Below, piece by piece: positions 1-12,181 of a DNA stretch of 64,000 nt. The notes under the pieces were generated by a model. It was not told the DNA's origin, searched no databases, and saw only the letters and a list, made by a program, of their open reading frames with translations. A program made the translations under genes and the position numbers. Source of the stretch: Paraphysomonas bandaiensis. Lineage: Eukaryota; Chrysophyceae. The stretch is from the NCBI GenBank assembly GCA_965644295.1, contig CBFFRP010000432.1:124001-188000 (forward strand), written 5' to 3'. Numbering within the stretch: the first letter of the stretch is position 1; every line of letters begins with the position of its first letter.

Positions 1-660
1 CTATCTATATTACTTTTTATTATAAACATTATAAATAATATATAAAGTTATTAATTTTATTTAAGAATATAAATAATATATAAAGTAATTATAACTTATT
101 AATAATAAGTTATAAGTTAAACTCACAAAGAGAAGGAATTACAACTGCAAGCTTGCAGTTGTAATTGGAAACACTCGAAGAGAAGAAGCCCCTTGCAGGG
201 GTTGGGGTAGAAAAAGGCTTGTCCTTGTCCCTCCCCTTGTTTTTTGGCCCATTAATGGTAGTCCCGCTAATGGTAGTCCAGTTTTTCCAGCAATAATAAT
301 GGCGTTATTGAAAAGCGTCTTTAGATCTTTCATCAAGGAATGCCAGGTTGTTTGCTCAGTGTTGTCAGAAACAAAAATAAACAAACATAAAGCCCCAACG
401 AGGGATGGTGACTCAGTGGTCCTGCGAATTCACTCGGAAGAAGACTTTGTACATCATTACACTGCCATCAACTTTTTTTGACCATCATTGCTTAATATAT
501 GGTATATATACAGAGTACAATTATTTTGTTTAGTTGTGTACTGCTGTTTCTTTCAACTTTGGGGAAAAAGAAATTATGAGTGTTTGTTTCTAGGTGAAAT
601 GTGCATATTTTCAATGCTTTTATAGAGGTTTTGTGTAAGAGTACGTTGTTATGTTGTTGT
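1..660. other. AT-rich gene-free segment
   Basis: Extremely AT-rich at the left edge (about 1-130), then a 30-bp palindrome and a short pyrimidine/purine-biased stretch. Small open frames here show no domain and no usable splice context. I see no gene. Confidence 0.5.
137..166. repeat. Perfect 30-bp palindrome
   Basis: The left half aattacaactgcaag (137-151) is followed with no spacer by its exact reverse complement (152-166). It sits outside any gene. It could be a cruciform-forming site, a protein-binding site or the remnant of a small inverted-repeat element. Confidence 0.85.
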
Positions 661-663
661 TCA

Positions 664-900
664 GGAAACTTATATTACAGGTATATCAACATTCTACTTG
701 CTCGCTGCGTTTGTTTTGAGTGATAGAGCGAAAGTGCCTACACCTTGGTACTTGCGATGACGCACAAGCAGCATTCGTAGCGCTATATAGTAAGATATAT
801 TCAGAGTTAAGCACCAGTTAGTTCAATTGTTCTGACTCTTACACGCCTATTGCCAATAATCAGACTTTCACTTAGATCTATAATGATAGCAATAAACGGA
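664..900 (+). repeat. Dispersed repeat, copy 1
   Basis: Contains the family landmarks, in order: caggtatatcaacattct, gagtgatagagcg, acgcacaagcagc, gttaagcaccagttagtt and cgcctattgccaataatcag. The same blocks recur in the same order near 24.43-24.6 kb and partly near 2.37-2.55 kb and 38.33-38.39 kb. No coding capacity is visible. It is probably a non-autonomous element or the terminal part (LTR-like) of one. Confidence 0.7.
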
Positions 901-1454
901 TGGACGTCGAAAGCAACTAACTGAGGTGAGTTTACACATTTGAAAGTAGAGCCACCGGATATCGCTGCCCTCTTCCTTATATAGTAGATCAACTAGATAA
1001 CTTCCTGGGTGCATATTACTATAATAACTAATATATCGTATAAATCACTCTTTAATGTCAGATTCTGGACGGCTTCTGAATCCTGAGGCATGAAGCACAT
1101 GTAAGAGGCAAATTTCGGGACATTTTGAACAATTGACAACAGCTACAGCCTACAGTCTGTATTGATTTTGTCACATTGACATTGAAGGAACTTTCTAAAG
1201 CGACGTTATGGGAAATATATGTCAAAGATCCAACAACGTTTTTCAAATCGTAAAAGACATTGCAGGAACAAAGATCTATATAATATATATATTTTTAAAA
1301 ATTGTCATTCAAACCGAAAGGCATTTCATATTGTCCAAGAATGACAGCCATTCATTTCTTGTACGTTTGTTGAATTCGCTACTGGGTAATTTTTTGGCAT
1401 TTTGGGATATCTATATTTATAGATTTAGTATCCAGGACAAGGACAGAAACTAAA

Positions 1455-2360
1455 TTGTGTGTTCTGGGAAACTCACGGATTTTCAATCCCTCCGCAGTCA
1501 ACGAACTGCTGGAGGTCTACACTACTGCCCTCAGAGATCAACGCTACAGTCACAATCCCGACTGGGCACCTGGATATTAGACAGACAGTGGGGCACTACT
1601 TCCGCGCAAACTGGCGCAAGCAGATGGTGGTCCATCGAAGGATAAAGATAGCTCCCACCTACGCCAGCGAGTACTCAATGCAGCATTGCCATGGGACAAA
1701 TATTTCAGCATAGGGAGAAACATAGGTGGAGAGATTTTGGACAGGTACCATCACCACTGCACAACTCGAAACGGTTTTTGGAGATCACATCCATGAGTCC
1801 CTGACACCCCAAGGACTGCGCAACATCGAATCAGTTGTCATCAGCGTGCTTCTACCGCTTTTCGCTGCAGCAAAGCTAATGATCCAAGATCGAAGTCGAC
1901 GATACATTACCCTACACAAACGACCCCCTAGGCTTCTCCCGCGACCGCGTCCAAAACATAGACAGAAATGGAAACGCCCAAGCATGCTACGATTACTAGG
2001 AGTCCAAAGACGACCAGAGACTGGAACACCGTTCACCGCTCCTATGCACCCAACCACTCTCAAACACATAGGACCATAGCACCGGATCGCATGAAACCAT
2101 CAGGCCCTAGACAGCGACGCCGTCTCCGGCAACTCCATCTATGCCTGATGTCCAAACGGTGCACGGCGACAACGCCACATTCCACCACACCATCCACCTC
2201 TCAGCACACACATCTAGTGCTCGGTACACTCAGGACCTTAATGCAGAACCCTGTACCTCAGAGCCTGGTGGAACCTTATCCCAAGGGGAGACCCCCGGAC
2301 AACACGCGCCAGTGAGTCCTAAGACACACGAGCAGGGCGAAACTTACAAACAACATTAAG
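1455..2360 (+). pseudogene. Decayed GC-richer coding remnant between two repeats
   Basis: Base composition switches sharply from AT-rich to clearly GC-richer at about 1450 and back at about 2360. All three plus frames have long open stretches broken by stops (for example 1459-1713, 1726-2079, 1968-2315), as expected of an old reading frame with several frameshifts. No reverse transcriptase, integrase or transposase motif is recognisable. Direct copies of the same dispersed repeat flank it at 664-900 and 2370-2550, so I infer a dead mobile-element interior rather than a host gene. Function is unknown. Confidence 0.4.
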
Positions 2361-2369
2361 AACGGAAGT

Positions 2370-2550
2370 GGTCGCACCTTGGTGCTTGCGGCGACGCACA
2401 AGCAGCTTCTGTAGCGCTAATAGAATTTGTGCTGATTAGTTATGGGTAGAGGTCTCACTAGGTGGTCTAGCATTCATCTAGCCACTATATTGGTACAAGT
2501 TTTTAACGCCTATTGCTAAATAATAAGACTTTCAATATGTGTTGGGAGAA
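2370..2550 (+). repeat. Dispersed repeat, copy 2 (diverged centre)
   Basis: It begins with caccttggtgcttgcg and gacgcacaagcagc as in copy 1 and ends with taacgcctattgctaaataa. The middle differs from copy 1. It has the same orientation as copy 1, and the two flank the GC-richer remnant at 1455-2360. Confidence 0.6.
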
Positions 2551-3104
2551 TGCCCTAAGCCATAACGTCAATAGATCTACAACACTGATGTATGTAATTG
2601 TATTATAGTCACAAAGTTGTATTCTCAGATTCTCAGCTAAATATTCAGCTGGAGTATTGAAAACTAAAGTTGGCCATTATTGTACTCCATCATTGGTCAA
2701 GGTTGTGCATAGGGCAACATAACTTTAAGACTTCAAGAAGGATCATTGCTATGTAACTACTTCAAGGACAGGAAGAGTTTGCCAAATGGTGATCAAGTGG
2801 TGTACCAAATGATGATCAAGTGATCTATATAGCTTGTAGAGTAGTACAAGCTATATACTTTGGTCACTTCTCAACACCCAGTGGTGTCGGATCTTTATCA
2901 TCTGCTACCATGTGAAAATCGACACCATGCCTGGATGCCTTTTGCGCTGCAAAACACGCCTGAGATTTACGTACTATGATGTACAATGAGTAATACGTCC
3001 AATTCCAACAGTAATCACTCTTTTGTTTTTTGGAAGGCATGAAGAGGACATTTATTCCGACACCTAATGACGTCATATTATTACTGCGTTCCACATTACA
3101 AAAA

Positions 3105-4442
3105 CTACTTCTTCTTCGCTCCACCCTTTTTAAATAACCCAAACTTTAAGGGCTTTGAGTTTACGGGTTTTACCAGGTCATGAGTAGCTTCTGAAGCAAC
3201 GCCTTCCTTCGGAGCAGATGCATCTGATTCTCCCTCCACAGCACCAAGTGAAGCTTCCATCTATACAGAGGTATGCATTACTACCACGTATACTCCAAAG
3301 TACTGCGGTACAACTACCCATATAGCAGAGACAAGAGAAAAGAATATACCCAGAACTACAAACAAGTACAACACAAACCTCCCGAGCTCTTTTCTCCATT
3401 TCTCGAACAGCTCTCTTCTCCTCCCGCCGCCGCTTCTCATCTGCGGACAGGACCCAAGAAAGAAAGGTAGACGTAGATACAGAGTAGATGTTGTCGATAC
3501 ATACACATCACCACTACTGAGGTAGTTGCTTTGTGATACACAAATGCGTCAGCTCACCTCCTCCCACATCATTACCCTCTGCCCGTCGCTTCTCGGCCTG
3601 TTTCATCTCCTTGAATCGCTATACCCACTAAAATTACAAAAATCACATTAAGGTAAAATGTACTAACCTTCTTGTGATGGTGGTCGTAGGAACTCAAATG
3701 AGACGCCATCTGATAAGCACAATAAGATGTAAGCATAGAATCCTTAGAAAACCCACTTCAGAAACATTCTTATATTGTTTGTCGCATATTTCGCAATAAA
3801 ACTCTCTATGCATAGTCTTGATCTCATTTTCTAATTGCTGTTCTTTTACTGCAACTTCCGCTTTGCGTTGTAAGCGTTCCTCTGTCTGCTCTATCTCTAC
3901 CTCCATTTTGCGTCGTTCCTTTGCAACCTCGGCCACAGCCTTATCGTATTCCTCCTGCTTGCCAAGACCAATCGAGCTATCGGATGCCTTCACAGATATA
4001 GGGGCAGTGATGCCTATCACGAATACATAATTGTAATATGGCATGAAAAGAGCCCAGTATAAAATGACCTTTTCCCTCCTTCCCCAACCCAGCCTTCTTA
4101 TTCCATCCATACTTCTGCAACATCTTAAATCCAACATTCGATGAATCTATCGCCGTATCAACAGAAGCAGGAGTGACAGTAGAAGCCGATGGAGTTGTGT
4201 CGTCCATAAAATCATAGTCGACTTGACCGGATTTAAGATAATTATCCTTCCAATTAATTGTTATGTAAAACAGTAATAAACAAGATATACCATACCCGAC
4301 TGATCTCTGCCTGCGTCTTGAAGTGATCTGGTTTATCGTATGTGGTTACTCCTGAGGGCTTATGAAAGTATAGCTTCCTACTCCCTTTCGATGAGTTCTC
4401 ATCAAACATAACCCATTCATCACTTTCACTCTTCTCATTCAT
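3105..4442 (-). CDS. WW-like / G-patch / C2H2 zinc-finger protein, GPATCH8-like
   Basis: Seven exons fit with consistent phase: 4442-4296, 4246-4069, 4013-3757, 3709-3668, 3618-3576, 3440-3379 and 3260-3105, giving about 294 aa. Residues 9-40 look like a degenerate WW domain (W-V-M-F-D ... YFHKPSG-T-Y-KP). Next comes a G-patch (GFKMLQKYGWNKKAGLGKEGKG, split here as GFKMLQKYGW and KKAGLGKEGKG). A basic/acidic helix precedes one C2H2 finger, FYCEICDKQYKNVSE joined across an intron to ASHLSSYDHHHKKR. The C-terminus ends in a short PLKFGLFKKGG motif like the end of the GPATCH8/ZNF804 core. That family consists of nuclear RNA-binding proteins linked to splicing, so a spliceosome-associated role is inferred. 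The N-terminal WW-like module is not part of human GPATCH8. The start is the first in-frame Met before the WW-like domain, and an upstream exon cannot be excluded. Confidence 0.82.
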
Positions 4443-5446
4443 AATAATACGAGATCTCGTCTACGTGGGTAGTGACCAGTTCATATATACGCCACATGGA
4501 CTCCTTGTCATCACTGCTACGGATGTATAGAGTTACACCTCTGTACAGCTTTACCAAACCCTCGATTTACAGAGCCTAAAACGAAATCTATAGTAAAAAC
4601 CTACCATTTTCTTAAAAATACAGCAGTTTCAAGGTTCTATGATCATAATATCCTACTGTCCATGTGGATCTGCTGAAACAGAGCCATGCATATATAGAGC
4701 CATGCCTATATCTTTGGATATGATCCCTATCTTTGACGCACAATTGGAGGAGTTCTACCCTTGGAAGATGTTTGATGAGCACTGGACCTCTGGAGCATAT
4801 TCTCAAAGTTTGAGTCAAATATGTTAACTAACAAATCACTACTATGTAACTAACATGTATCCACCATATTTCAACATGAATTCGTGTAGTAATCAACCAT
4901 GTCGTTCTCATTCTCGTCGATATTAATATCATGTGATAAATAAATGTTCATAGAAACTATTTTGATATTTTACAGCTGGATCAGCTGCTGTATATTGTAC
5001 AATACTACGTTGTTTATAGTTGATAAAGTTTATAGATGTGATATGTCGTTCTGAGATAATTCATACTATTTTGTAGAGTCGAGTTGATATATATACTATT
5101 TAATAAATACATTTACATATATACCATTCGTCAACATGTACTTAATTCTTTTGCCACTTTGAATATTAATAATTAATACTATACTCATCACTGGCAGTGT
5201 GAGTTTGCATCAAACATAGTTGTTACCTGCAGTATAATTTTTAAATTCTGATAAATAGAACTAAAACTTACTTAAGCTGTACTCGCAAAACTATCTAAAG
5301 GTTCTTTGGTGGCTAGTGCCTTAGTTTTCTAGATTCTTGGCAGTTTGCTACTTCTACTGATTGTTCAACCAAATCTGCACAATGCTGGCACGTAAATAAG
5401 GTGCATTCGGCAAATCTAATATGTAGTAGCTAGTACAAAGAAAAAG
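4443..5446. other. Intergenic, no supported gene
   Basis: AT-rich spacer between two minus-strand genes. It contains a 62-codon plus-strand open frame at 4639-4827 with no recognisable domain, which I do not call. The part next to 4443 should hold the promoter of the G-patch gene, and the part near 5446 the 3' end signals of the Esf2 gene. Confidence 0.5.
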
Positions 5447-6448
5447 TTAATTATCTTTTTGAAACACAGAACTGACAATATCTCGACTAATCTGAGATCT
5501 GTCGTGTTCTGATTGTTTAGAGAGAGATCTCAGTTGCTTGAATTTCCTCTTCTTTGGCTTTTCTTTAGAGTCATCGTCCTTATTAGCATCAATATCCTCG
5601 CCTCTCTTCCGCTTCCTCTCTGTAATATGTTTATAAGCCTTCTCTTGTTCGACCATCTCCACGAACTCAGCATTCTGTTTCTTGGCCTGCACAAAATATC
5701 ATTCAGACAGTTTTCTGACATTTTTATACAACTGAACCTGCAGCATGGCAGCGCGGAGTTTATTTTCCCGGACACGCCTTTCGTAAGCAAACTTTTCAGT
5801 AAGATTGTCCCATCTGCGAAAACAATTATACACCATCACCTAATGCAAAAAAAGCATACTTGAAACCCTTGAGATATTTAATATTCCAAATGTCATCATG
5901 ATAGAAGTTTCTCTTACGACCTCCCATTGGCGTATTATTTAACGACTCCGCTACCTGGTTTCCAGACATGTCAAGGAAATATGTTGTCGGAGAACAGAAA
6001 TATGTTTACTTGTTTAGCCACACGCTTGTCCGCAAACTCCACCCACCCTTCCACAAATTGTTTCGAGCCATTTCCTCCAGCCGCCTTTCGTCTTTTTCTA
6101 ACGGTGGGGTCTTATGATATATTATAAATAGAATTGACGACAAAATACTGCAATACCTTCTTCTGCCAAGTATAATCGCGTTATTTCACCATATTCCTCT
6201 AATTCTACTCTCATTTTATTGGGCTATACACAAGTGATTTTTGACACAACAAATCGTTAGTAATTGACCTTCATAAATGGTGGGATTCTACTAAGATAAA
6301 CCTTCACTGTTATTAGAGAATGGAGTGTTAATACATTCTAACCACTTACAACTCCACGTTTAGCAAGTTTCTTTGAATATTCTTCCGCGTCAGCTCTCAT
6401 TAAGCTGCGCTTTTGTGGCTTCTCTGTTTTATCAGTCGATTTCGACAT
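5447..6448 (-). CDS. ESF2: Pre-rRNA processing factor Esf2 / ABT1 (RRM protein)
   Basis: Seven exons with matching phase (6448-6350, 6301-6269, 6223-6157, 6110-6010, 5954-5860, 5813-5738, 5686-5447) encode about 236 aa, close to the ABT1 length. After a short basic N-terminus comes an RRM beginning [17 protein letters not shown]. It continues through [34 protein letters not shown] and [20 protein letters not shown], followed by the diagnostic [17 protein letters not shown]. The tail is strongly basic ([19 protein letters not shown]). Esf2/ABT1 acts in the nucleolar small-subunit processome and stimulates the Dbp8 helicase during 18S rRNA processing (family knowledge). Exon 2 is only 33 nt. 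The gene is head-to-head with GUF1 across 536 bp. Confidence 0.93.
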
Positions 6449-6984
6449 CTCTTCAGTTTTGGTGATTACTTCAATACTATGATGTATAAAATAACGTGAT
6501 GAATGCAACTCAACGAACTGTTAGTTTGAGTTCGCCATACTAGACTATGCTGTGTTGTCATTCTGGAAACATAGATGGCTATATGTACACTCCTGGCTGC
6601 CATATATTACAAGACTACAGCACAGATATACGCACAGGGGTATGGACATTTGTACGTGCGGGAATACAGTGTGCGTAGGGGGGTGTATGGTGTGTGGTAA
6701 CTGTATACTAACCAATGGTCTCTCAGATCATAGTGTTCATTGGCTGAGGTATTATATTGTGGAGATAAGGGCAAAGCCAGTTTTATGTGCCTAGAAATTG
6801 GAAGATTTGCACCATGAATACGACCAAATAGCCAGTTTTTTCAAGGTATTTTGTAATAATGTATGAGTTTGTGGCATATTATCAGCACTCGGTGTTCTCA
6901 TAGAGCACATGAACAACACAATCACACTATCATAACAAATTTAACACAGGGGGTAACATTTGGTCCCATCTCTCTCTGCAATAA
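6449..6984. promoter_or_regulatory. Shared upstream region of ESF2 and GUF1
   Basis: 536 bp separate the two divergent start codons. The region includes alternating pyrimidine-purine stretches such as ctatatgtacac and tatacgcacag around 6570-6640, like other divergent gaps here. I cannot identify a TATA box or initiator with confidence. Confidence 0.45.
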
Positions 6985-9262
6985 ATGCGCAGTATCTGCG
7001 CCATAGCGAAGAGGGGTTTGAAGAACCACCAGAGATCCCTGCAACTAAGAAAATACACTATTAGAGAGGCTGTTGCAGGCAATGGTTTAGTGGACATTGA
7101 TATCGAAAACTTCAGGAGTAAGTGAACCAGTACCTGTAGTGATTATACTAATGGGGTTGTGATATAGATTTTTCTATTATTGCCCATGTTGATCACGGGA
7201 AGTCCACACTTGCAGATGCAATACTACAGCTGACTGGTAACATCAATGAGGATGATTGTAAAAGGGGGCAGGTGCTGGATAATCTACAAGTCGAACGTGA
7301 ACGTGGTATTACTGTGAAAGCTCAAACGGCTAGTATGATATACGTCGACAAACGTAACGGTATTAAATATCTTTTGAATTTAATTGACACGCCTGGACAT
7401 GTGGACTTTAGCTACGAAGTGCAGCGCTCGTTGGCGTCGTGTCAAGGTGCACTACTACTTGTAGACTCCACTCAGAGTGTACAAGCACAAACTCTTGCGA
7501 ATCATGCTCACGCTAAGGCACTCGGCCTTAACCTCATACCTGTGGTTACGAAGATAGATCTTCCGAATGCTGAACCCGTAGAAACGGCTCTTAATATGGG
7601 TACTACTTTTGGCCTCGACCCAGATGACTGCATCATGACATCTGCGAAGAAAAAGATAGGAATAGGTGAGGAGTATACTTTGGTTGTATTTTATGATCAA
7701 TGTGGTTCACAGATGAAGTTTTGGAGGCTGTGGTTGACAGGCTGCCGTCTCCTGCTGCGGCGTGTGAGAGCCCAACTGGTAACCTCCGCGCCCGCATTGT
7801 CGACAGTTGGTTTGAGGAGCACAGGGGCATGGTATGTCTTGTGCAAGTGGTCTCCGGGGAGCTTAAAGAAGGCATGCGTATCACAACTTATGCATCTGTG
7901 ATGGAAGCGGAGTCAGAGAAGAGGAATGACTTTAGTGTGCAAGAAGTGGGGCTGCTGACACCTACAGCCCTTCGAACAAAGTGAGTGGACAAATGCTCTG
8001 ATAGATTCTTTGTTGACATGAAACGATATGTAGGTACCTGCGCACAGGCCAGGTCGGATATGTTGTGTCAGGTATGAGATCGACTCGACAGGCCCGCATT
8101 GGGGATACCGTATATTCTCCCTCACAATGGACTTCTGCAAACCCTATTACACCGTTGGGTGGCTACGCCCCAGCCCGTCAGATGCTGTACTCTTCTGTTT
8201 TTCCTGTTCACGGCACAGAGTTGGATGCTCTTTTCTCGGCGGTTGATAAACTATGCCTGAACGACAGCAGTGTGAGTGTGGCCCGAGATGTGTCAACTTC
8301 TCTGGGTTCAGGATTGCGGTGCGGATTTCTGGGATTCCTTCACATGGAGGTGTTCATGCAGCGCCTTCAGAACGAGTTTGATATGGCCGTCATTATGACT
8401 TCGCCGTCTGTACCATACACTATTCATTACAACAATGGTAATGTAGAAGAAGTATCAACGGTGGCACAGTTTCCATCAAGTGAGAAAACCAGGGATTATA
8501 AGATCTTTGAGCCATACGTCAAGGTTGTATTGGTATCCCCTGAAGAGTATTACGGGTCGATGACGGACGTATTGAAGGAGCGCCGTGCAGAGGATATGGA
8601 AGTCGTGTATCTCGATGACGGAAGCATTACTATCACAGCCCTTGTACCTTGGCAAGAAGTGGTATGTGACATGTATGATGTTGTAAAGCAGCGCAGCTCA
8701 GGATATGCAAATTTTAACTACACCGAAGATGAATACCGACAGTCGGACCTTGTAAAAGTTGAGCTTGCTGTAAACGGTAGGTTAGTTGGTTTGCCTTGAC
8801 ATAACTCACAGATCTGTAGGTGAAATCTGCGAACCCCTATCTTTCATCGCCCACAAGGACAAAGCATCGAACCAGGGACGTACAGTTGCCAGAAAGCTCA
8901 AAGAGAACTTGTCTCGCCAACAATTTGAGATTATCCTTCAGGCCAAAGTTGGAAACAAGGTTTGTTATGTATGGTTTGCGAACTACAGCTATTTATTGCT
9001 TGAACGTGCAGATATTATGCCGAGAGAGGTTAGCACCGTATAGGAAGGATGTTCTAGCGAGTGGAAAGGGATCGGTATACTGATATCATGTTTGTTGAGT
9101 AGATTCTTGTAACTTCAATATTAGGTTATTGGTCAAGGCGACTACTCGCGTAAACAGAAGCTTTTGAATAAACAAAAGGAAGGGAAAAAGCGAGCTAAAA
9201 TGGTAGGAAAGGTAGAAATAGGACAAGAGGCTTTCTTTTCAGTGCTCAGTAGAGATGGATAG
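6985..9262 (+). CDS. GUF1: Mitochondrial translation GTPase GUF1 (EF4/LepA)
   Basis: Seven exons (6985-7117, 7168-7665, 7713-7980, 8034-8776, 8820-8959, 9012-9074, 9125-9262) give a complete protein of about 660 aa, the usual GUF1 length. The first exon encodes a basic, serine/leucine-rich mitochondrial presequence ([18 protein letters not shown]). G1 is [14 protein letters not shown], the switch region is [12 protein letters not shown]3 is DTPGHVD and G4 is TKIDLPNA. The LepA-specific C-terminal domain is present: [13 protein letters not shown], the [16 protein letters not shown] segment and the terminal [22 protein letters not shown]1 binds mitochondrial ribosomes, promotes back-translocation of stalled complexes and acts as a translation-fidelity factor under stress (family knowledge). 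No frameshift or missing G motif is seen. Confidence 0.96.
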
Positions 9263-10622
9263 ACTTTTAGATATTCTTATCCCGGTGATCCTAATATGTA
9301 AAAGCGCAAGAATTTGTTATATCTAAATAAAAGATTGGCTCATGCCTTCAGAAAATATTTTCTCGATGTTGTGGTAAACGAAGGCTGTTATGCACCTCTT
9401 TTAAGGGTTCTTATCCTGTAACGAAGTAACGAATGCTCTAATACTGATGACTTCCGAGAACTATTTAATAATTGCTAAATAATAAGTTATCCCCATTTTG
9501 CCTCAAAAAAACAATCCAGGTTCTCTTCTATCACTAGTCTGATGTAGAATAATAGAGTGGTGACGATGCAAACGGCCTATCTTCATCACCGGGACTTTAT
9601 GAATACTACTGGACAAATAACAAATAATATGCGATATGCGACGCACCACGTCTATTGATGAATATGATTTTGAACAGTGGCACTCAGCCTCATATCATCG
9701 TGCTTCTCGGGATTATGTGCCTTTTATACATACAGCAGTACATGCCATTAATGGGATGCCATGAATGATAGTGCAGTTCCCGGAAATTATATAATGGCAT
9801 TAATGAAAAATGTCCCGGCAATCATAATGGCATTACCATTAACGGTTACTAGGCCCCAGGCCGTGCCTCATATCTCATATCATACACACAGTATTCGAAT
9901 ATGTTGGAGAAGCAGGGGTAAGTGTGATGTAAAGAAATGTGATGATGATGTCAACGATAATAAGAAGCCTCGCGCGACTAGATTTTTTTACTTTCATCAT
10001 CACATTTATATGCGAATTAATACATATGTAGTTGCCTTCCCCTCAGTATCCTTCTGTGGTACGGGTACATTTGTTGTAGCTATTATTGTAATTTGGGGGT
10101 TTATTGTTTTGAGTATACTATGTAGTCCGTAGTCCGTAGTCCACATGCCGTTTCCTCATGTAGAGAAACAATACTTTGATTTTTCACTTGCTCTCTTAAT
10201 GTTATTTCTTCTTACAGCAAGCAAGCTACAAATAATTATACATTCTAGATATAGTAGGTTTTCACGAGCATGAGGATAAGCTACAATCCAACCTAGGAAT
10301 AAGGAGCATCACCCCTTTTCAAAATTATATAACTAGAACTTATCGCCTTCGTTCTAGCCTCCTTATAACCAGTGCATTAATATAACCTGATGTGAAACTG
10401 CGTTAGAACTCTACCACGGTTTCAAATATCACAGCTAATTGAGCATATGATAAAGTATGCGTACTTAATGGCTTCGATTAATTATAGTTCGGAGAGGAAT
10501 GCACATTAGACTATATTGATGCCATTAAGTATTTCGATGAAATATATACGCCATATTAATACAGTTTAGCAACAGCCAATTACACACATATGTACGATGT
10601 CTAAACGTTGAAAGAGGTCAAT
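9263..10622. other. Convergent intergenic region, no supported gene
   Basis: Lies between the 3' ends of GUF1 and the EF-hand gene. It has low GC and several homopurine/AT stretches. A 123-codon plus frame at 9761-10132 has no domain, a composition like the surrounding spacer and repeats of the word ccattaatg, so it is not called. Confidence 0.5.
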
Positions 10623-11598
10623 TCACTGTAATTCTTCGTCGTCATCAACTTCGCCAATCTCTTCTCGCTTCAGTAGCTCAGCCTCAATCTTGTCCATCTT
10701 CTCAATTTTGATTCGTACTGCTTTCCTCTTCCAAGGCGTCAGATAGTACTTATATACGCCCATAGCCTCCTTAACCTTCTCCTCTTTTGCAGCTTCATCT
10801 TCTTTCTTGTTGGATGTATGCTTCTTTTCTTTCGCTCTTAGCAGTCGCGCTTCCTCGCCAAGAAGTATCTTCCTTTTCTCCCACCAACTCTCTCCAAAGC
10901 TCTCTCGCATCATAGAAGTCTGCAAACGAAACACGGGATAGAGAAGATGAGGGAATTGTCTATGGAGTACTGCTAACTCTCTGAATGCGAATCTACCATC
11001 GGAGGTTTTCTTTTCTTCAATTGATGCAAGACCCATTTGTGCATTGCTCTTGACCTGTCCCCCATGTAGAGATATGATAAAATGTTTTAATTCGTCTCGG
11101 TCAATATAACCAGACTTCTTCTTATCAAACAAATAGAACAGAACTATAATACAAGGTGTTAATAACGCCAGTACAAAACACAGTGACCTTACATCGCAAC
11201 ACGTCATACTTTTCAAATAGACTGAATATGCAAATCACTTCCATAAACTCCCCAAAATTAAGTACATCATGAGAATCGGGTTCTGAAAGGGAAAGTATAA
11301 GGATTAACGGATTACTAAAGGTCGAACCCGTACCTACAAAATCAACCACAGCATCTCCAAAAAAAGTCCTGTCTTCTTCTACAATTTTATCGAAGAAATC
11401 TTTACGTGATATAAGTCCCACTCCTTCACGATCATGAGCACTGAACACCAGCCACAGTTTGTTCACTTCGTCAGTCTTCACTATACGGCAATTCATTAGC
11501 AGTGACAATGCTGTGTACCTCAAATACATACAGTGTAGTTTCTTTATACATTTATCAACTCGGATATCCGACACAGGAGGCAGGGGCGTATTTCCCAT
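10623..11598 (-). CDS. EF-hand calcium-binding protein with charged C-terminal tail
   Basis: Three exons (11598-11334, 11282-11193, 11143-10623) give about 291 aa. The start MGNTPLPP is preferred over a Met four codons upstream, because a Gly at position 2 followed by Asn is common in this class (calcineurin-B-like, possibly N-myristoylated). The myristoylation context is not ideal, since position 6 is Leu. EF-hand-like segments are FSAHDREGVGLISRKDF (weak), DSHDVLNFGEFMEVIC (weak) and LFYLFDKKKSGYIDRDELKHF, a canonical loop with D-K-K-K-S-G-Y-I-D-R-D-E. Around residues 185-215 is the conserved-looking FPHLLYPVFRLQTSMM, then a Lys/Glu-rich helix. Probably a calcium sensor, partner unknown. 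Head-to-head with the CARNMT1-like gene. Confidence 0.75.
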
Positions 11599-12181
11599 TC
11601 CGAATAGCACGCCTTTCTACTTCTATTCAGTGTATAGTGCCATTAATCGGAGGTGGTGTTTAGTCGTAGCGGTGGGATGTGAATGATAAGAAGGCTTGAG
11701 TCATCCGATTGAACTTCTATATGCTGTATGTACAGTACGTGTGTATCTATGTGTGTATACACCGGACCGGAATATACTGTAACTCCACTGTAGGCTGTGT
11801 GGGGAAAATAGCGTATGACATGGGCCGGTATGGTATGAAGTAACTGCTGTGTCTGTGTACTGGGCATGTCCATATCAGGCAACTCGTACAGCACTGCTCT
11901 GTATGTCTGTACGAAGTGGTCGTAGTGTAGTACGCAAGTAGTTCGTAGTATTCAGCGAGTAGTATTACATGTACAGCAGTACTGTACAGCAGTACTGTAC
12001 AGCAGTACTGTACGTGTATATGGTATACTTGTAGTGTCCAGGTATAGCCAGCCATGTACGTATTGTGCGTGTGTAGTTCTAGAGTTGGATGTGCTGTTAG
12101 TCTTCACATACATGTATGTGCACGTCACAGTAGACGCTACCCATGTCCTCATTACCCCCACCCCCTCCATCTACTGCATGA
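11599..12181. promoter_or_regulatory. Shared upstream region of EF-hand gene and CARNMT1-like gene
   Basis: About 580 bp between divergent starts. It is unusually rich in GTAC/TGTAC/TATAC words, including a 14-bp tandem repeat and several self-complementary stretches such as gtactgtac and tacatgtatgtgcac. Probably a bidirectional promoter. No individual factor site can be named. Confidence 0.5.
11970..12013. repeat. Tandem palindromic repeat, 14-bp unit x3
   Basis: The unit gtacagcagtactg is repeated about three times. Each unit contains the palindrome cagtactg, and neighbouring units join through the palindrome gtactgtac-like junction. It lies in the divergent promoter region, so it may be a clustered binding site or simply a microsatellite. 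Confidence 0.8.

Noticed and set aside
4639-4827. 62-codon plus frame between the G-patch and ESF2 genes
   Set aside because: No recognisable domain and no conserved features; length is within chance.
9761-10132. 123-codon plus frame in the GUF1/EF-hand spacer
   Set aside because: No domain, spacer-like composition, repeated ccattaatg words and no splice or promoter context.
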